NCBI GenBank assembly: GCA_964007475.1
Contig: OZ023273.1
Location: 102,670,485-102,734,484 of the forward strand
Length of the DNA stretch: 64,000 nt
Source: Hybos culiciformis
Taxonomy: Eukaryota > Arthropoda > Insecta > Diptera > Hybotidae
Direction: 5' to 3'
A program made the position numbers and the translations under genes. The notes beneath the pieces were generated by a model. That model was not told the DNA's origin. It searched no databases and saw only the letters and a list, made by a program, of their open reading frames with translations. Numbering within the stretch: position 1 is the stretch's first letter; every line of letters starts with the position of its first letter. This document shows, one piece after another, positions 46,902 through 59,279 of this stretch.

Positions 46902-48106
46902 CATTACCAACACTAAGATAATCAGCAGTGTAGTTGAAAAGTAAACAAAACTTTTCGTAGGGATAATAAATAAAAAATGCCCACTAGTTTTAAAATTTTT
47001 GTTCGCTATGTTGGTCGGTGGTGATTTTTGTAGCCTTTTTTTGTTATGTTTTAAACATTAAAAATAAATTTAAATTCAGTAATAATGATAAATTAATAAA
47101 AAATAAGTTTTTTATTAGTTTATTAAAAAAAATTAATTTTAAATGTCCAAAATAAAATAAAAATCCTTTCTAGGAAAATTTTTTCCCTAACCTAACTACC
47201 TACAGGTGGATTTTTAGTGGTTATTGTTTTTTTTTACAAAAAAGAAATGAAATTATTTCATTTTAATGTATACCCATTTTCATAAAAATAAATTAAAAAT
47301 AATTTTTAAAAAATTATTGAAATGTTGAAATAAAAAAAATTATCAAAAAAATAATGATTGAATAATTTTAAGTGCAAATTTTTATTGCAAATATATTCAT
47401 AAAATGAAATAAGATTTAAAATTATTTTCAAGAAATAAAAAAAAAATATATTTTCAAGATATAAAAAAAATATATATTTTCAAATACAGGAAGAAGGTAG
47501 GAACATATTTACACAAGGAGATGGGTACCCAGGTAGAAAAACAGCCACGTAAGTGCAGTTGACGTGCACAAGTTCGATTTGTCCGAAACTTGGTGATAGA
47601 GTAGGGGGTTCTCAAACCCTTCTATCCCGGAAGGTATCTTTTGTAGTAACCACAATATGTAGTTTTTAAATAAAAAGTTGTCATTCTAAATAGAAGACGG
47701 CAGCCGCCTCTTCCAACCCCCTTAAGAATTTTATGTTTCGCGATTCGCATATCGTTATTAGGTATTTTTAATGTACCTGATCTGGTATGTATATACGTGT
47801 ACCTACCTGATATAATAAAAACTTTGGAGGATCAGATCGTGGTAATGGGAGCTTCTCGGTGAAAAATGTCTTGGATTTGAGGGTTTAGTTACTGCCTTTA
47901 AATAAACTAGGTATAATAGGTACCTACCTAGGCGTAGACCCTAGAAATTATGACAAAAAAAAGTTTTATTTACTTTACCCGCAAAAAAAAAATTATGGAT
48001 TAAATTTTCTCGATTTATGAAAATTTTCATTTAAACATATACGATTTTTTTTATTAAAAATGAATATTAATAATATAATTAATTGCATTCAATAATTAAA
48101 GTATTT
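46902..48106. other. AT-rich DNA with an unexplained GC-raised stretch
   Basis: Mostly AT-rich. About 47490-47950 has normal base composition, several GGTACC/AGGTAGGTAC-type motifs and no open frame longer than a short exon on either strand. It could be a degraded transposon or non-coding exon; not identified. Confidence 0.35.
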
Positions 48107-49145
48107 TTGAAGTTTATACTTCTTTAGGCGCGTTGTATGGTATAATTGAGTAATTATGTAGGGGGTAAAAATTCATTTTCATTCTACTCATTCGACATTC
48201 GAAATCGAATTCGAACTGACATGGTTTTTGACGTTTCAATACTCAAAAAAATTAGTGGTCCACTCAATAATCATTTGTCATTTATAAAAACAAAATAACT
48301 TGGCGCGACAAATTTAAATTCAAATTATTTTTTAAAAATTGTTCGTTTACAAATTATTTAAAACTAAAATTTTTTTTTTTTTTTTTCAAAATAGGTAGTT
48401 CAATCATCATTTGTTATTTATAAAAACAAAATAATTTGGCGCGAAAAATTTAAATTTAAATTAATTTTAAAAATCTTTCGTTTACAAATTATTTAAAACT
48501 AAATTTTCCGTTGAGATTAATATTACATGAAAAAAAATTTTTGGGTGGGGAGCTACGGTTAGGTCGTGCCGGAGCAAAATATACGATTTTTTTTTTTTTT
48601 CAAAATAGGTAGCTCCGGTGAAAACAATATTACCTGAAAAAAAATGTTGGGTGGGGAGTTACGGTTAGGTCGTGCCGGAGCAAAATATACGAAAAACATT
48701 TTTTTTCAAAATGGGTAGATCCGGTGAAATTAATATTACCTGTAAAAAAAATTTTGGGTAGGGAGCTACGGTTAGGTCGTGCCGGAGCAAAATATACGAA
48801 ATTTTTTTTTTTAAATAGGTAGCTCCGGTGAAATTAAGATTATCTTCCGAAAAATTTTTGGGCAGGGAGCTACAGTTAGGTCGTGCCGGCACAAAATATA
48901 CAAAAAAAAGAAGCAGTCATAGAACTGACGACAGAAGTTTATACTTAAAAGATTCAAACTATAAATTAACAGTGGCTACAAATGATGGGCTGCTCAGTAC
49001 AAAATGTAAATTAAAATAAAAATATTTTAATTTACATTTTGTACTGAGCTGCCCATCATTTGTAGCCACTGTTATTTCATAGTTTAAATCTTTTAAGTAT
49101 AAACTTCTGTCGGCAGTTCTATGACTGATTCGTGTGTTTTTTTTT
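48107..49145 (+). mobile_element. Modular Helentron/HINE-like repeat, copy 3 (about 4 units)
   Basis: Starts at palindrome GAAGTTTATACTTC with TTTAGGCGCG, then a 5' body with CAATACTCAAAAAA, CACTCAATAATCATTTG and TTGGCGCG blocks shared with copies 4 and 5 (part of it duplicated near 48395-48505). About four tandem units follow (48535-48905), then a 3' hairpin of about 105-bp arms (48909-49015 / 49025-49140) with AGCAGTCATAGAACTG at one end and CAGTTCTATGACTG at the other. No tRNA-like module. No coding capacity. Confidence 0.75.
48909..49140. repeat. 3' terminal hairpin of copy 3
   Basis: Near-perfect inverted repeat: AAGCAGTCATAGAACTG ... ACAAAATGTAAATTAAAAT, spacer of a few bases, then ATTTTAATTTACATTTTGT ... 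GCAGTTCTATGACTG. The second arm alone is present in copy 1. Confidence 0.85.
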
Positions 49146-49335
49146 TGTTTTTAATCCCATTTTACAGATTAATCATTTGTTATGAATTTTTAATTAAACA
49201 TTTGTTATGATTTTTATGCGTACGAGATGCTGTCAATGTATTGTTTTTTTTTTTAATAGGGGGCTTTTAATTTATGTTGGTATTGATACAGCTCGCTGTG
49301 TATACACACAGACACATAGACACTCGTCAATATTA

Positions 49336-51567
49336 TCCCAGTAGATAGTAGAACTTTAGAACTTACTGAATCAAATCGGTAATCTATGAAAGGTAATTAT
49401 ATCCCATTACTTTTTCCAATACAACATCGATTACTTTAGTATGAGCAGGTTCCAAAAATAATTGCTTACAGTTTGCATTACCAGTAACGAATTATTTAAT
49501 TAATTTCTGTATATATTTTAGTAATTGTTTACATTTTACATTACCAGTAATGCATTTATTCATTAATTTCATTATAGAATTTAATAGCTGCCTCTTCCTT
49601 TTTGTATTACTGGTAATGTGTTTTGTAAATCGTAGAATCGATGAAAACGAAACAATTTCTTAATAAATATTACAGAATTTTTTTATCTGAAAACAAAAGA
49701 ACCTGAAATTTAAAGAAGGGTTTACAAAATAATTCAAACAAAAAAGATCATGAGATCAAATTTTTTATTTTCATAAAAATATAGGTACATAGATTAAATA
49801 TTTTTCCTTTTTTTGAATAAAATAAAAAGTATTTTTAAAAAAAAGTAATATTATTTCATTAATAATAATTCATATCAAATAATTTTTTTTTTTTTCAGAA
49901 TTTAAAATTAAAAAAATTCATTAATGTAATAAATATATGTTTTACATATTAAATATATTTTATATTGTTATAATAATTTTATTATTAACAAGTGAAATCA
50001 ATTATTTTGATTATTATATTATTATTATTTTTCAGTCTTCCTTTTGATACATTCGTTTTTAAAATGTCTATTTTTAGACAATTTGAAGGCTTCAGAAACA
50101 TCTTTTCTAAACATTTTTAATGTATATCCTTCAACTTGTACACTGCCTAGAATTAAATATTCAATAATGTAACTAATTAAATATTCGATGTAACTTAAAA
50201 CAACTTACTAAACAAAACATCATGAAATTTTGGATACATTTTTATACTTTTCTTCCCATGAACCCCTTCATAATTATAATTAAGAATAATATTTTTGTCA
50301 ATAATTCGTTCAATATATTTTTTTTTATACCATCAGGCTGAATTATTTTTTTGATAGCTCCAACCTACATAATATTAGGAACTTCAGATTTTATACAATA
50401 ACTGTTAAATTACAAGTAAAAAACGAAAAAAACGAAACTTACCAGAATTTCTTTATTCTCTTCATTTATTCCTATTTCCATTTTTTCATGGAAATTTTGA
50501 AAACATTGTCCTCATTAATTATTTTCTTCGGAAATTTTTTCTAATTGTTCTCGTATACCGTAGTGACAATAAGTTCCAGGATTACCTGATCTTAAATTGC
50601 TTTCGACTTTGGTCTTAAAAGGCCCTTAACGCTGGCTGGAACAACTAAATTTTCCGATCGTAATATTTTTAAAAGGCAGGCACAACTTTGGCGAGAAATG
50701 TTGTGTTTAATATACCAATCTCTCAATTTTTCTCTTAATGGTTTTTCTCTCTCTTCTGTTGCAACGGATGTAGTGTAGCCAATGTTGAAAAACAAACGTT
50801 CTTATTATTAAGAATATCAGACGACTCACCTATATCGCTGTTTTTAAGGGATTCTGGACATTTTCTAATATTTTTCAAAACTTTGGATTGTTCTTTTTTC
50901 ACTAATCGTGACAAATATTTTTTACTAATATTTTTACGTAACATTTTGAATAATAAATGAGTTAATTTATTAGAATATTTTTATTTTATTCTGTTATGAA
51001 AAATAATTTGTATTTTTATTTATTAGTTTAGTTTAGTTACCGATTTTGTGTTTCTAACGCTAATAATAATATAAAAAATTTTAATTTTTGCTTACTTGAA
51101 AATATTTTGTAAACGATTCTTTAATACGAACTTAAATTTAAACGAACGGTACTTTAAAATATTTAAAAATAATAATTACGCGGAATGATGTTAACTTCTC
51201 TAATGACACGACCAAACTAAAAACTGCTCCTTGTGATCTTTATTTTAAATACTTAAGCATTACCCTTTGCATTACCTGAAATATTAAGTACTTGATAAAG
51301 TAATTGATAAGGTTTTTTTCTTCTTAAGATTTTTTATTCGTTACTCGAAGCATTACTTTGTAATTATACTAGTAATCTATATCCGAAGCTCAAAAAATTA
51401 ACCTTCAAAATTTCATTACTTTCTGCTTTATATTTCTATAATAAGTAATTCCTTCCTAAAATAAAATTACCGAATCTATGAAATAAGTTCTTTTTAATCA
51501 TGTGTTATCAAGTAAAGCATTATATAATTCATTAATAGGTAACTAATTCGTAAAAGTTCTACTGGGA
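49336..51567 (-). mobile_element. TA-flanked DNA transposon (Tc1/mariner-like duplication)
   Basis: Ends TCCCAGTAGA (49336) and TCTACTGGGA (51567) with TA on both sides (49334-49335, 51568-51569). The pre-insertion site is readable from B1/B2. Subterminal regions have GAATC and TTACCAGTAATG-type motifs. A broken minus-strand gene (about 50443-50944) lies in the middle. The protein does not look like a standard DDE/D mariner transposase in what can be read, so superfamily is open despite the TA duplication. Confidence 0.7.
50443..50944 (-). pseudogene. Broken transposon gene, first exon(s), function unknown
   Basis: From the ATG at 50944 the frame reads MLRKNISKKYLSRLVKKEQ and a basic N-terminus of about 60 residues, then shifts to the frame of 50795-50592, which holds LREKLRDWYIKHNISR and LLKILRSENLVVPASVK, then shifts again (SGNPGTYCHYGIREQLEK, about 50580-50530). 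A final stretch ends INEENKEIL directly before a GTAAGT-type donor (minus strand at about 50442). The L..W...H.IS....LL.IL pattern followed by YCHYGI and a downstream exon recalls multi-exon open frames that I associate with insect and cnidarian transposons, but I cannot name the family. At least two frame changes make it non-functional as read. Confidence 0.45.
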
Positions 51568-51676
51568 TATCACTCGAGCTTCGGTCTAATATATAAAAAT
51601 GACTCGCGTCTATGTGTTTGTGTGTATACACAACTCGTAAGAATAACAAATTTTAATAACATGTATTGTAATCTAG

Positions 51677-52332
51677 TATTACAATACATTTGGGAAAACT
51701 ATAATAAACATTATTAAAAAGTTATGTCCTTTTCCTTTTTTGTTTGTTTTTTTTTCAGATAAAATAGTGTTTCTTTATTTGTTCCTTTAATCTCGATATT
51801 ATTTTTTAATAATCTATTTTACCTATTTATTTGGTTTCTAGGTAATTAGTTGATACGTAATATGTAGTAAATAATAATAAGATAATTCTTTATTAAAATT
51901 TTTGGTTTAATTTTTTTCAGAAATGTTAACAAACATAAATATACGAATATAATGAATGAATTTAAGATGTTCAATGTAATTTTTATTTAAAATTGTGTAT
52001 TCAAATTGGAGTAAAATCAAAATTTTATTGTAATTATATGTTTCTACATAATGTATTGTACTCTCTGTTTTGCTTTGCATTATTTATATTTTGTGTTCGA
52101 TAGAATAATTGCGATAATTTAATTTGATTTTTCATGAATGTTTTAGCAATTTTTTCTTTTTATAGTTGAATGTAAAATATATAGTAAAAAGTTCGCAATG
52201 TAATAGTTTGATATTTTTTTTAGAATCTAGGTATAAATCGAATGGTCAAGAACTACAATTCTAAATTTATCTAAATTTTATTCGACTATATATTATATTA
52301 GACCAAAATGTGTTCATTACATGAAAATAGTT
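51677..52332. other. AT-rich DNA, nothing recognised
   Basis: No exon or repeat border seen before the next modular repeat. Confidence 0.5.
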
Positions 52333-52614
52333 TTTTGAAGTTAATACTTCTTTAGTGGCGTTGTATGATATAATTGAGTTATTCTGTAGAGGGTAAAAAT
52401 TTATTTTCGGAGACTCATTCGAGTTCGAAACGACATAGTTTTTTGACGTTTCAATACTCAAAAAAAAAAGTCCACTCAATAATCATTTATGTCAAATGAC
52501 AAATAAAAATAAATAATAAAAACAATAAAAACAAAATAATTTGGCGCGAAAAATTTAAATTCAAATTATTTTTTAAAAATCTTTCGTTTACAAATAACTT
52601 AAAATTAAAATTTT

Positions 52615-53750
52615 TTTTGTCATAATGGGTAGCTCTGATGAAATAAAGATTATCTGACCAAGAATTTTGGGTAGGGAGCTACGGTCACGGCTCAAAATTT
52701 ACAACAAAAAAAATGTTTTCAAAATAGGTAGCTCTGGTGAAATAAAGATTATCTGACCAAAAATTTTGAGTAGGGACCTACGGTCCCGGCTCAAAATTTA
52801 CAAAAAAAAAATGTTTTCAAAATAGGTATAGCTTCGGTCAAATAAAGATTACCTGACCAAAAATTATGGGTACGGAGCTGCGGTTAGGGCCATCCGGCTC
52901 AAAATTTACAAAAAAAAAAAAAAAAATCAAAATAGGTAGCTTCGGTGAAATAAAGATTACCTAACCAAAAATATTGGGTAGGGAGCCGCGGGCTTCCCGG
53001 CTCTAAATATGCAAAAAAAAAACTTTTTCAAAATAGGTAGCTCCGGTGAAATAAAGATTATCTGACAAAAAATTTTTGATAGCAAGCTACGGTAAGGGTT
53101 GTCCCGACTCAAAATTTACAAAAAAAAATTTTCAAAATAGGTAGCTCCGGTGAAATAAAGATTAGATTTGGGTAGGGAGCTACAATTAGAGTCGTCCCGG
53201 TTCAAAATTCACAAAAAAAATTTTTTTTTCAAAATAGGTAGCTTCGGTCAAATAAAGATTACCTGACCAAAATTTTAGCTAGGGAGCTGCGGTTAGGGTT
53301 TTCCCGGCTCAAAATATGCAAAAAAAAATTTTTTTAAAATAAGTAGCTCCGGTGAAATAAAGATTATCTGACAAAAAATTTTGGGTAGAGAGCTACGGTA
53401 AGGGTTGTCCCGACTCAAAATTTACAAAAAAAAAATTTTCAAAATAGGTAGCTCCGGTGAAATAAAGATTAGATTTGGGTAGGTAGCTACGGTTAGAGTC
53501 GTCCCGGCTCAAAATTCACAAAAAAAATTTTTTTTTCAAAATAGGTAGCTTCGGTGAAATAAAGATTACCTGACCAAAAATAGCCGCGGGCTTCCAGGCT
53601 CAAAATATGCAAAAAAAAAACTTTCAAAATAGGTAGCTCCGGTGAAATAAAGATTATCTGACAAAAAATTTTTGGTAGGAAGCTACGGTAAGGGTTGTCC
53701 CGACTCAAAATTTACAAAAAAAAATTTTCAAAAAATTTCCCGGCGCAAAA
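52615..53750 (+). repeat. Tandem array in copy 4, about 11 units
   Basis: Units marked by GGGAGCTACGG-like landmarks near 52676, 52770, 52866, 52978, 53084, 53167, 53279, 53385, 53482, 53578 and 53682. A higher-order pattern is visible: the group at about 52920-53215 resembles the group at about 53225-53530, suggesting multi-unit duplication. Confidence 0.75.
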
Positions 53751-53762
53751 TATGCAAAAAAC

Positions 53763-54035
53763 CCACGAAGCAGTCATAGAATTGCCGACAGAAGTTAATA
53801 CTTAAAAGATTTAAACTATGAAATAACAGTGGCTACAAATGATGGGCTGCTCAGTCCAAAATGTAAATTAAAATAAAAATTATTTTTATTGAAGGCATGA
53901 TTTTCTATTGTTACTTTTTATTTTAATTTACATTTTGTACTGAGCAGCCCATCATTTGTACCCACTGTTAATTCATAGTTGAAATCTTTTAAGTATTAAC
54001 CTTTGTCGGCAGTTCTATGACTGCTTCGTGTGTTT
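53763..54035. repeat. 3' terminal hairpin of copy 4
   Basis: CACGAAGCAGTCATAGAATT ... ACAAATGATGGGCTGCTCAG faces CTGAGCAGCCCATCATTTGT ... GCAGTTCTATGACTGCTTCG with a spacer of about 50 bases. Confidence 0.85.
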
Positions 54036-54045
54036 TATTTTTTAT

Positions 54046-56415
54046 GTTAGAGATAATTTTTGTATTTGTATTTTCTAAGGATTTTTCATTAAATTTTCAT
54101 TTAACTTTTATCAAAACTGTCAGATTCTGAAATGATATATTCTTTCCTCACATAACAAAACCAAAAAAAATAAATTTAAATGTTTATTTGCAAATTTTCA
54201 TTTAAAAAAACCTTTTTTTAAATTTTATGGCATTTTATTTAATAAGTTTTAGAGTATCGAAAAATATTTTAATATTATTTTCGTTATCCCATAGTATTAC
54301 ATGGAAACTGAAAATAGCATTTTATAGAAATTATTAAAATTTTAAAAACTGAATTTTCATCAAGTTTTACAAATTCACAGAGAGTCGTATTGGTCCAAAC
54401 TGCTGAAGTTTATATTATATACACACACAATATTAAAATTGGTTGTCAATAAAAAAAATGCAAGGCATGTAGCAAATAAATCTTAACTATCAAAACATTT
54501 TAAACTTTTTTTAAATATTTGTCTGCAATTTTTAGTAAGTTTTTCTTTTCATTCAAATATCAATGACGTTTAACTCAAATATTTTCGGATATAACACAAG
54601 TCCTAAAAAGTAAGTTTTTTACAGTAACGTTAATTTCTTTATATGTTCCTAAAAGACTATTTATTATAGCATCAATAACATCGAAATTTTATTATTTGAA
54701 AATGTTTTATCGTTTCTTTGAAATGTTCGTATTAGACACAACATAACAGAAAGGAAATGAAAACCAAAAGAAATAACATTGAAATTTGATAGTAAAATCA
54801 TAAAAAAGCACAAAAAAGTCAACTTTAGATCAAAAAAAATTGATATAGAAAAAATAACATTATTAACTGTGCTTGTATCTGTCTATGATACCTATATAGA
54901 TAGAATCCTTTAACATCAAACAAAATCAGGAAATACAATCATCTCAAAAATAAACCCAATTATATTATTTGAATGAAATTATAAAATTATATTATAGATA
55001 TAATACAACATAAATATGCATATACATAAAAGCACATGTTAATCCTAAGCACAGAATCGAAATTACTTGATTTAAAAAAATTTAAGTCAAGTCTAATTTT
55101 TATTTTTCAAATAAAAAAAGTTAATTATTATTATGGAATTTGATATGTAAAAATACATTTAACTTTAAATACTTATCAATAAATTCAAATTCAGGACGCA
55201 GCCAGGCTTTATAGTTTGGCTTAGATTTAAATAAAAAAATTTACTCCGATTAATAAAGGCACTTTTTTCTCTCATGACTTTATTTTATAATTAATTGTTA
55301 CAAAGGTAGAAAATGTTTATTGCGCAATGTTGTGTTAAACTTTAAACCGAGAATAAAATAAATTGACTGAATCAACATGTTGAAAAAACATTGCACTGAA
55401 TACATGTTATTAGAGGGAAAATATATCTTGTATGTTTATTTTGTTTTGAACAAAAAAAGATACATTTTTTATATGAAATATGAATGACATTTTTAGAGAT
55501 TTGCAGACTTTTTTTTCAATAGTATAAACATTACCGGGAATTTTTTTTTTCATACTTTTTATTCTGCATAATGTTACGATGGCAGTAAACATTATTCGTT
55601 TTTCTCAATTCTTTTTTCGTGAAATCAAGTTTATTTATTTATTTAACTTTTAAATATCAGTTTAAATCTGAACGTTGTCGGTTAAAGTAATTGTCAGCTT
55701 GTGAAAAATTTTTGTACTTTTATATAATTTGCATGTTTTCATTATTTTTTTTTTAATTTTTTAATAATAAAAATAAGATATTAGCTACATACATATGTAC
55801 AATTAATTTTTTTCTTATTGAGAAAAAAGATTGTTTGATAATTTTAAGATAAAAATATAAAAACTAAATATATGCAATCGGTATCGCTTTATTATTGGAT
55901 TTTTTCACGGCTTTTTCTTTTTGTCAATAATACACTACAGTGGAAATCAAATGTATTATTTTTCTTGAATTAATAAAATGTATTATTTTTCTTGAATTAT
56001 ATAAAATATTATTTAACTGCAAAAAGAATTAAAAATTTGAAAAAAAAAATTTATTTATATTTTAGAATAAGAATTTTTCTGAAAAAAATATTTAAAAAAA
56101 AAATCTGATTCGGGATTCCTCAATTAAACTAATTTTATGTAAAAACAAAATAATTGAAGGAATACACTTAAATGTTATAATAACAGGTTTAAAAAGCAAT
56201 TAAAAAAAAAAAATTTCATCACATTTTTACAGTGCGAGAACAAAAAAATAAATAAATCGTGACTAAAAAAAAATAGTTTATTGCAAATTCCATTACTTTC
56301 ATATTGAAAATAAATAAAAATTACAAAATAATAGAAGCGCTTATCTTTAATATTATTATTTTTTAATTAAATTAATATACATACAATAGTGGAAAAAAAA
56401 CCAAATAAATAGAAA
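54046..56415. other. AT-rich DNA upstream of the receptor gene
   Basis: No exon, promoter element or repeat border could be supported. It should contain the 5' UTR and promoter of the receptor gene if the ATG at 56416 is the true start, but no specific motif is evident. Confidence 0.45.
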
Positions 56416-57478
56416 ATGTATAAATTGCATATGAAAAATTCGAAACACCTGTTGCTTTTGTTATTATTTTACCAATTAAATTCTGTGTCAACTGGTAGAC
56501 CGCCACCGCCGCCGGTTCAAATAAATAAATGCTGCAGTCATGGTGAATATTTAGATCGAAATCAAAATTGTGTGGCGGGAAGTTCATCGCGATGGGTACC
56601 ATCGGTTTTCATGATGGCCCGTAAGAATTTATTTGAACCGCGTGGTGAAGCTCCAAAATGTTTTCAAATTCAAGAGAATACTTTTCCGCAGACATGCAAT
56701 GAACGAGATCTATTCACCGATTAAATAATATTATAATTTTCTCAAATGGTTCACTATATTTAAGTGAAAAATCAATATTTATAAATCCAAATGATTATTG
56801 TGCTGATAAAGATGCAGCTTTGGTATGCTTTCCTCGAATTAATGGTATGAGTTCGCTTGTGGCACATCGTAAATTACGGATTATTAATGTCTCAACTCGT
56901 TTTCATATGATATGAATAAAGGTACTTGCGTATTACATAATTAATTGAAAAATGGAATTGCACACAATTCGATTGTGAATAATTCAGTTTTTGAAATAAA
57001 TTACGGATTTCCTAGTTGCTTGGCACCACATTATGCCTTAGCTGGGATTTTGCGGCCAGAGCAGTTGGAACAAGAGACTGGAAATTTAACTCTTGATTCT
57101 GGTAGGCAATTTTCATCTTCCGATTTTTGCTTAGAACATGCATTCGGCAATGAGAACTCTTCGGCATCTAATGAGCAAGTAATAAGTATATTTGTTTGTG
57201 CTGAACATTATTCAACAATTTCACCCGAAACATCAACCATATTTTTAAATAGGCAAGAAGCCGATTTGAAGTCTATTCTTTTATCAGCCGATAATATATA
57301 TATTATATATTTCTAAGCGCAACATTAGCAACTGGTTTTTTGATACCATCAAATCATCATGTTCTTCATTGGAAATGCCAAATTTTTTATGTTTCATGTT
57401 TATCAATTGGTGACTTACTTCTTGCAACTACATTGTTGTCAGGAAACAGCATACATGGTGGTTATTGCATATCAATTG
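56416..57478 (+). CDS. mthl: Methuselah-like GPCR, exon with signal peptide, ectodomain, TM1-TM2 (frame disrupted)
   Basis: Class B-like receptor of the arthropod Methuselah family, plasma membrane. Frame 1 from ATG 56416 gives a signal peptide (KHLLLLLLFYQL), a Pro-rich stretch and a Cys-containing ectodomain (INKCCSHGEYLDRNQNC). Coding continues in frame 3 from about 56721 (IIIFSNGSLYLSEKS, NPNDYCADKDAALVCFP), in frame 2 from about 56888 (YDMNKGTCVLHN, stop TAA 56942-56944, then NYGFPSC, TLDSGRQF, YCLEH-like FCLEHAFG) and in frame 1 again from about 57313 for TM1-TM2 (ATLATGFLIPSNHHVLHWKC, LSIGDLLLATTLLSG). Each shift is net -1. The exon ends at a GTACGT donor (57479), phase 1. Residue order suits mthl1-type receptors; subtype uncertain. 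Pseudogene or sequencing indels are both possible. Confidence 0.8.
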
Positions 57479-59279
57479 GTACGTAATTTCAAGTTTTTAA
57501 AGTTAATAAGTTCATCAATTACTGATTTAACAATATGAATCATATGAATGAATGTCTTAGTACGAAATTTATGCAAAAATACAAAAATATAGAAACAAAA
57601 CCTTTTTTTTTTAAATAAAGTTTTCAAGCCTTTAATGCCGGTTTTTAGCTTCCAAAATAAGTAACAAAAAAATTTAAGGTTCAAATAATATATTTACATT
57701 TAAAACAAAAATTGACCTTGTAAAAATTTTAATATTAAATAAAAAATAATAAAAAATAAAAGACTTAAGACACAAACTCTTTTTTGTTAGAATTTCAGTT
57801 AGCACTTAATCCCGGCTTTACATATAAGTAGCGATTAAAAAAATATTTATAAGCGTTAAGAAATATTTTGTTTTTAGAAATTTGGCACCTTGCAATTTTT
57901 TCAATTGTCAATAATTTAAAAATAGGTTCAAACTCATTCAAAAATGTTAACAACAATATACAATATACAATATGTATACTTTTTGGAAGCTTCGTTTGGA
58001 ATTTTCTAAATTAACATAACATTTTAGAATTATTCTCCCAAAAAATGTTAAATAATTTATTTCTTTTATTGCTTTCAAAAATAGTAGGTATCTCTTGCTA
58101 AAAAAACATAAAAAACTGTTTGGAAATGAAAAAAAAACAACATCGCTCTTTTGCACTAAGCATTAAATTGCTTTTCATGTTTTTTTTTTTCTATTTTTCA
58201 AACTGAATGATTTTATTCTTAATCGAAAAAAAATAAATTATTATTTACTAATCTATATATATTTTCTTTCAAAGCATATATACTATTATTTTTAGTTTTC
58301 TTTCAGTCAAAAAAAAAATTTATGGCAAAAAAAGGGAAAAGGGCAAAGAAAAAAGAAAGTTTTTTTTTTCCGCAATGTCTTCATTACACTTTGTTTAGTT
58401 TGTTCATTCATTGTTTTTCTTTTAAGATTAAATTTTAACTTATTTCTTTTTCCTTATTATTAACATTGAATATATGTAATATTATAAAAAGGTTTTATTT
58501 TTTGTCAAAAGAGGCACTTCAAGCTAGGGGTATTTTTATGCGTTGATGTATATTTCTAAGTCCATAGAAAATTTATTTCAGATACATTTAAGATTACATC
58601 GTTTTTATATATTTATGTTCTCAAGATAAGACAATTTCGTAATCGCATAACAATTTATTTATTTTCAATTTTTCTTGATAGTTTATTTTAAGTTTGCTGA
58701 AATTTTCACTCACTTTTGCATATATTCTATGGGTATATATGAAAAATTGAAGGTCGATGAAATATTTGATGAAAATACTTTTCAACTTTTATGTTTCAAT
58801 TGAATTTAACTAAAGAAGAAAAAAAAATTTGTGTTTTCTTTCTTAACTTATTGCGAATTTTACTTTGAAATTGAAATACGATATATCTGTGAACAACAGC
58901 AATTGTGTTATAAGAAAAAAAAAATACGAAAATCTTTCTTATACATATATATTAACAAAAAAATAAATGAATAAATAACTCGTGGTAAGAAAATTGTTGA
59001 ATTGTTATTATGTTTTCATTTATTTTTATTAGTCTTTTAACGTATAATTTTATTTTTCGTAAATTTTTTTTCTTTTCTTTCATTTTTCGCACAGTACTTA
59101 AAATTTTAATCTTGCTATTTCTTTATTATAGTTGTCATTTGTTTTTTATCTTGATTTTTCATTTTTCTTGCAATTTTCTATTTTATGTTTCAATTTTATA
59201 AACAGTAGGTAATAGCTGTGTAGTACATTGATTTTGATCCAATTTTTACATATAATAACATTTACATTTATATACAACT

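Larger units (their letters stand above)
49274..51676 (+). repeat. Family-B repeat, copy B5 (split by a TA-flanked transposon)
   Basis: Left piece ends in the palindrome arm ACACATAGACACTCGTCAATA (49312-49335); the right piece resumes TATCACTCGAGCTTCGG (51568) and runs to AACATGTATTGTAATCTA. Compared with B1 and B2, the site was interrupted at TA. The 5' half of the family is missing here. Confidence 0.7.
52333..54040 (+). mobile_element. Modular Helentron/HINE-like repeat, copy 4 (about 11 diverged units)
   Basis: Palindrome GAAGTTAATACTTC with TTTAGTGGCG at the 5' end, the same 5' body as copies 3 and 5 (CAATACTCAAAA, CACTCAATAATCATTT, TTTGGCGCG), about 11 units of roughly 95-105 bp (52615-53750), then a 3' hairpin (about 53763-53868 / 53920-54035) with CGAAGCAGTCATAG and CTATGACTGCTTCGTG. 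Units follow the same plan as copy 1 but differ in many positions (CCGGCTC for GCCGGAGC, AAATAAAGATTA for AAATTAAGATTA), so this is an older or separate subfamily. Confidence 0.75.

Noticed and set aside
57472..58156. Minus-strand open frames after the receptor exon
   Set aside because: Lie in the intron, AT-driven, no recognised domain.
59010..59201. Very hydrophobic 63-residue open frame
   Set aside because: Poly-T driven Phe/Leu/Ile content inside the receptor intron; no supporting context.
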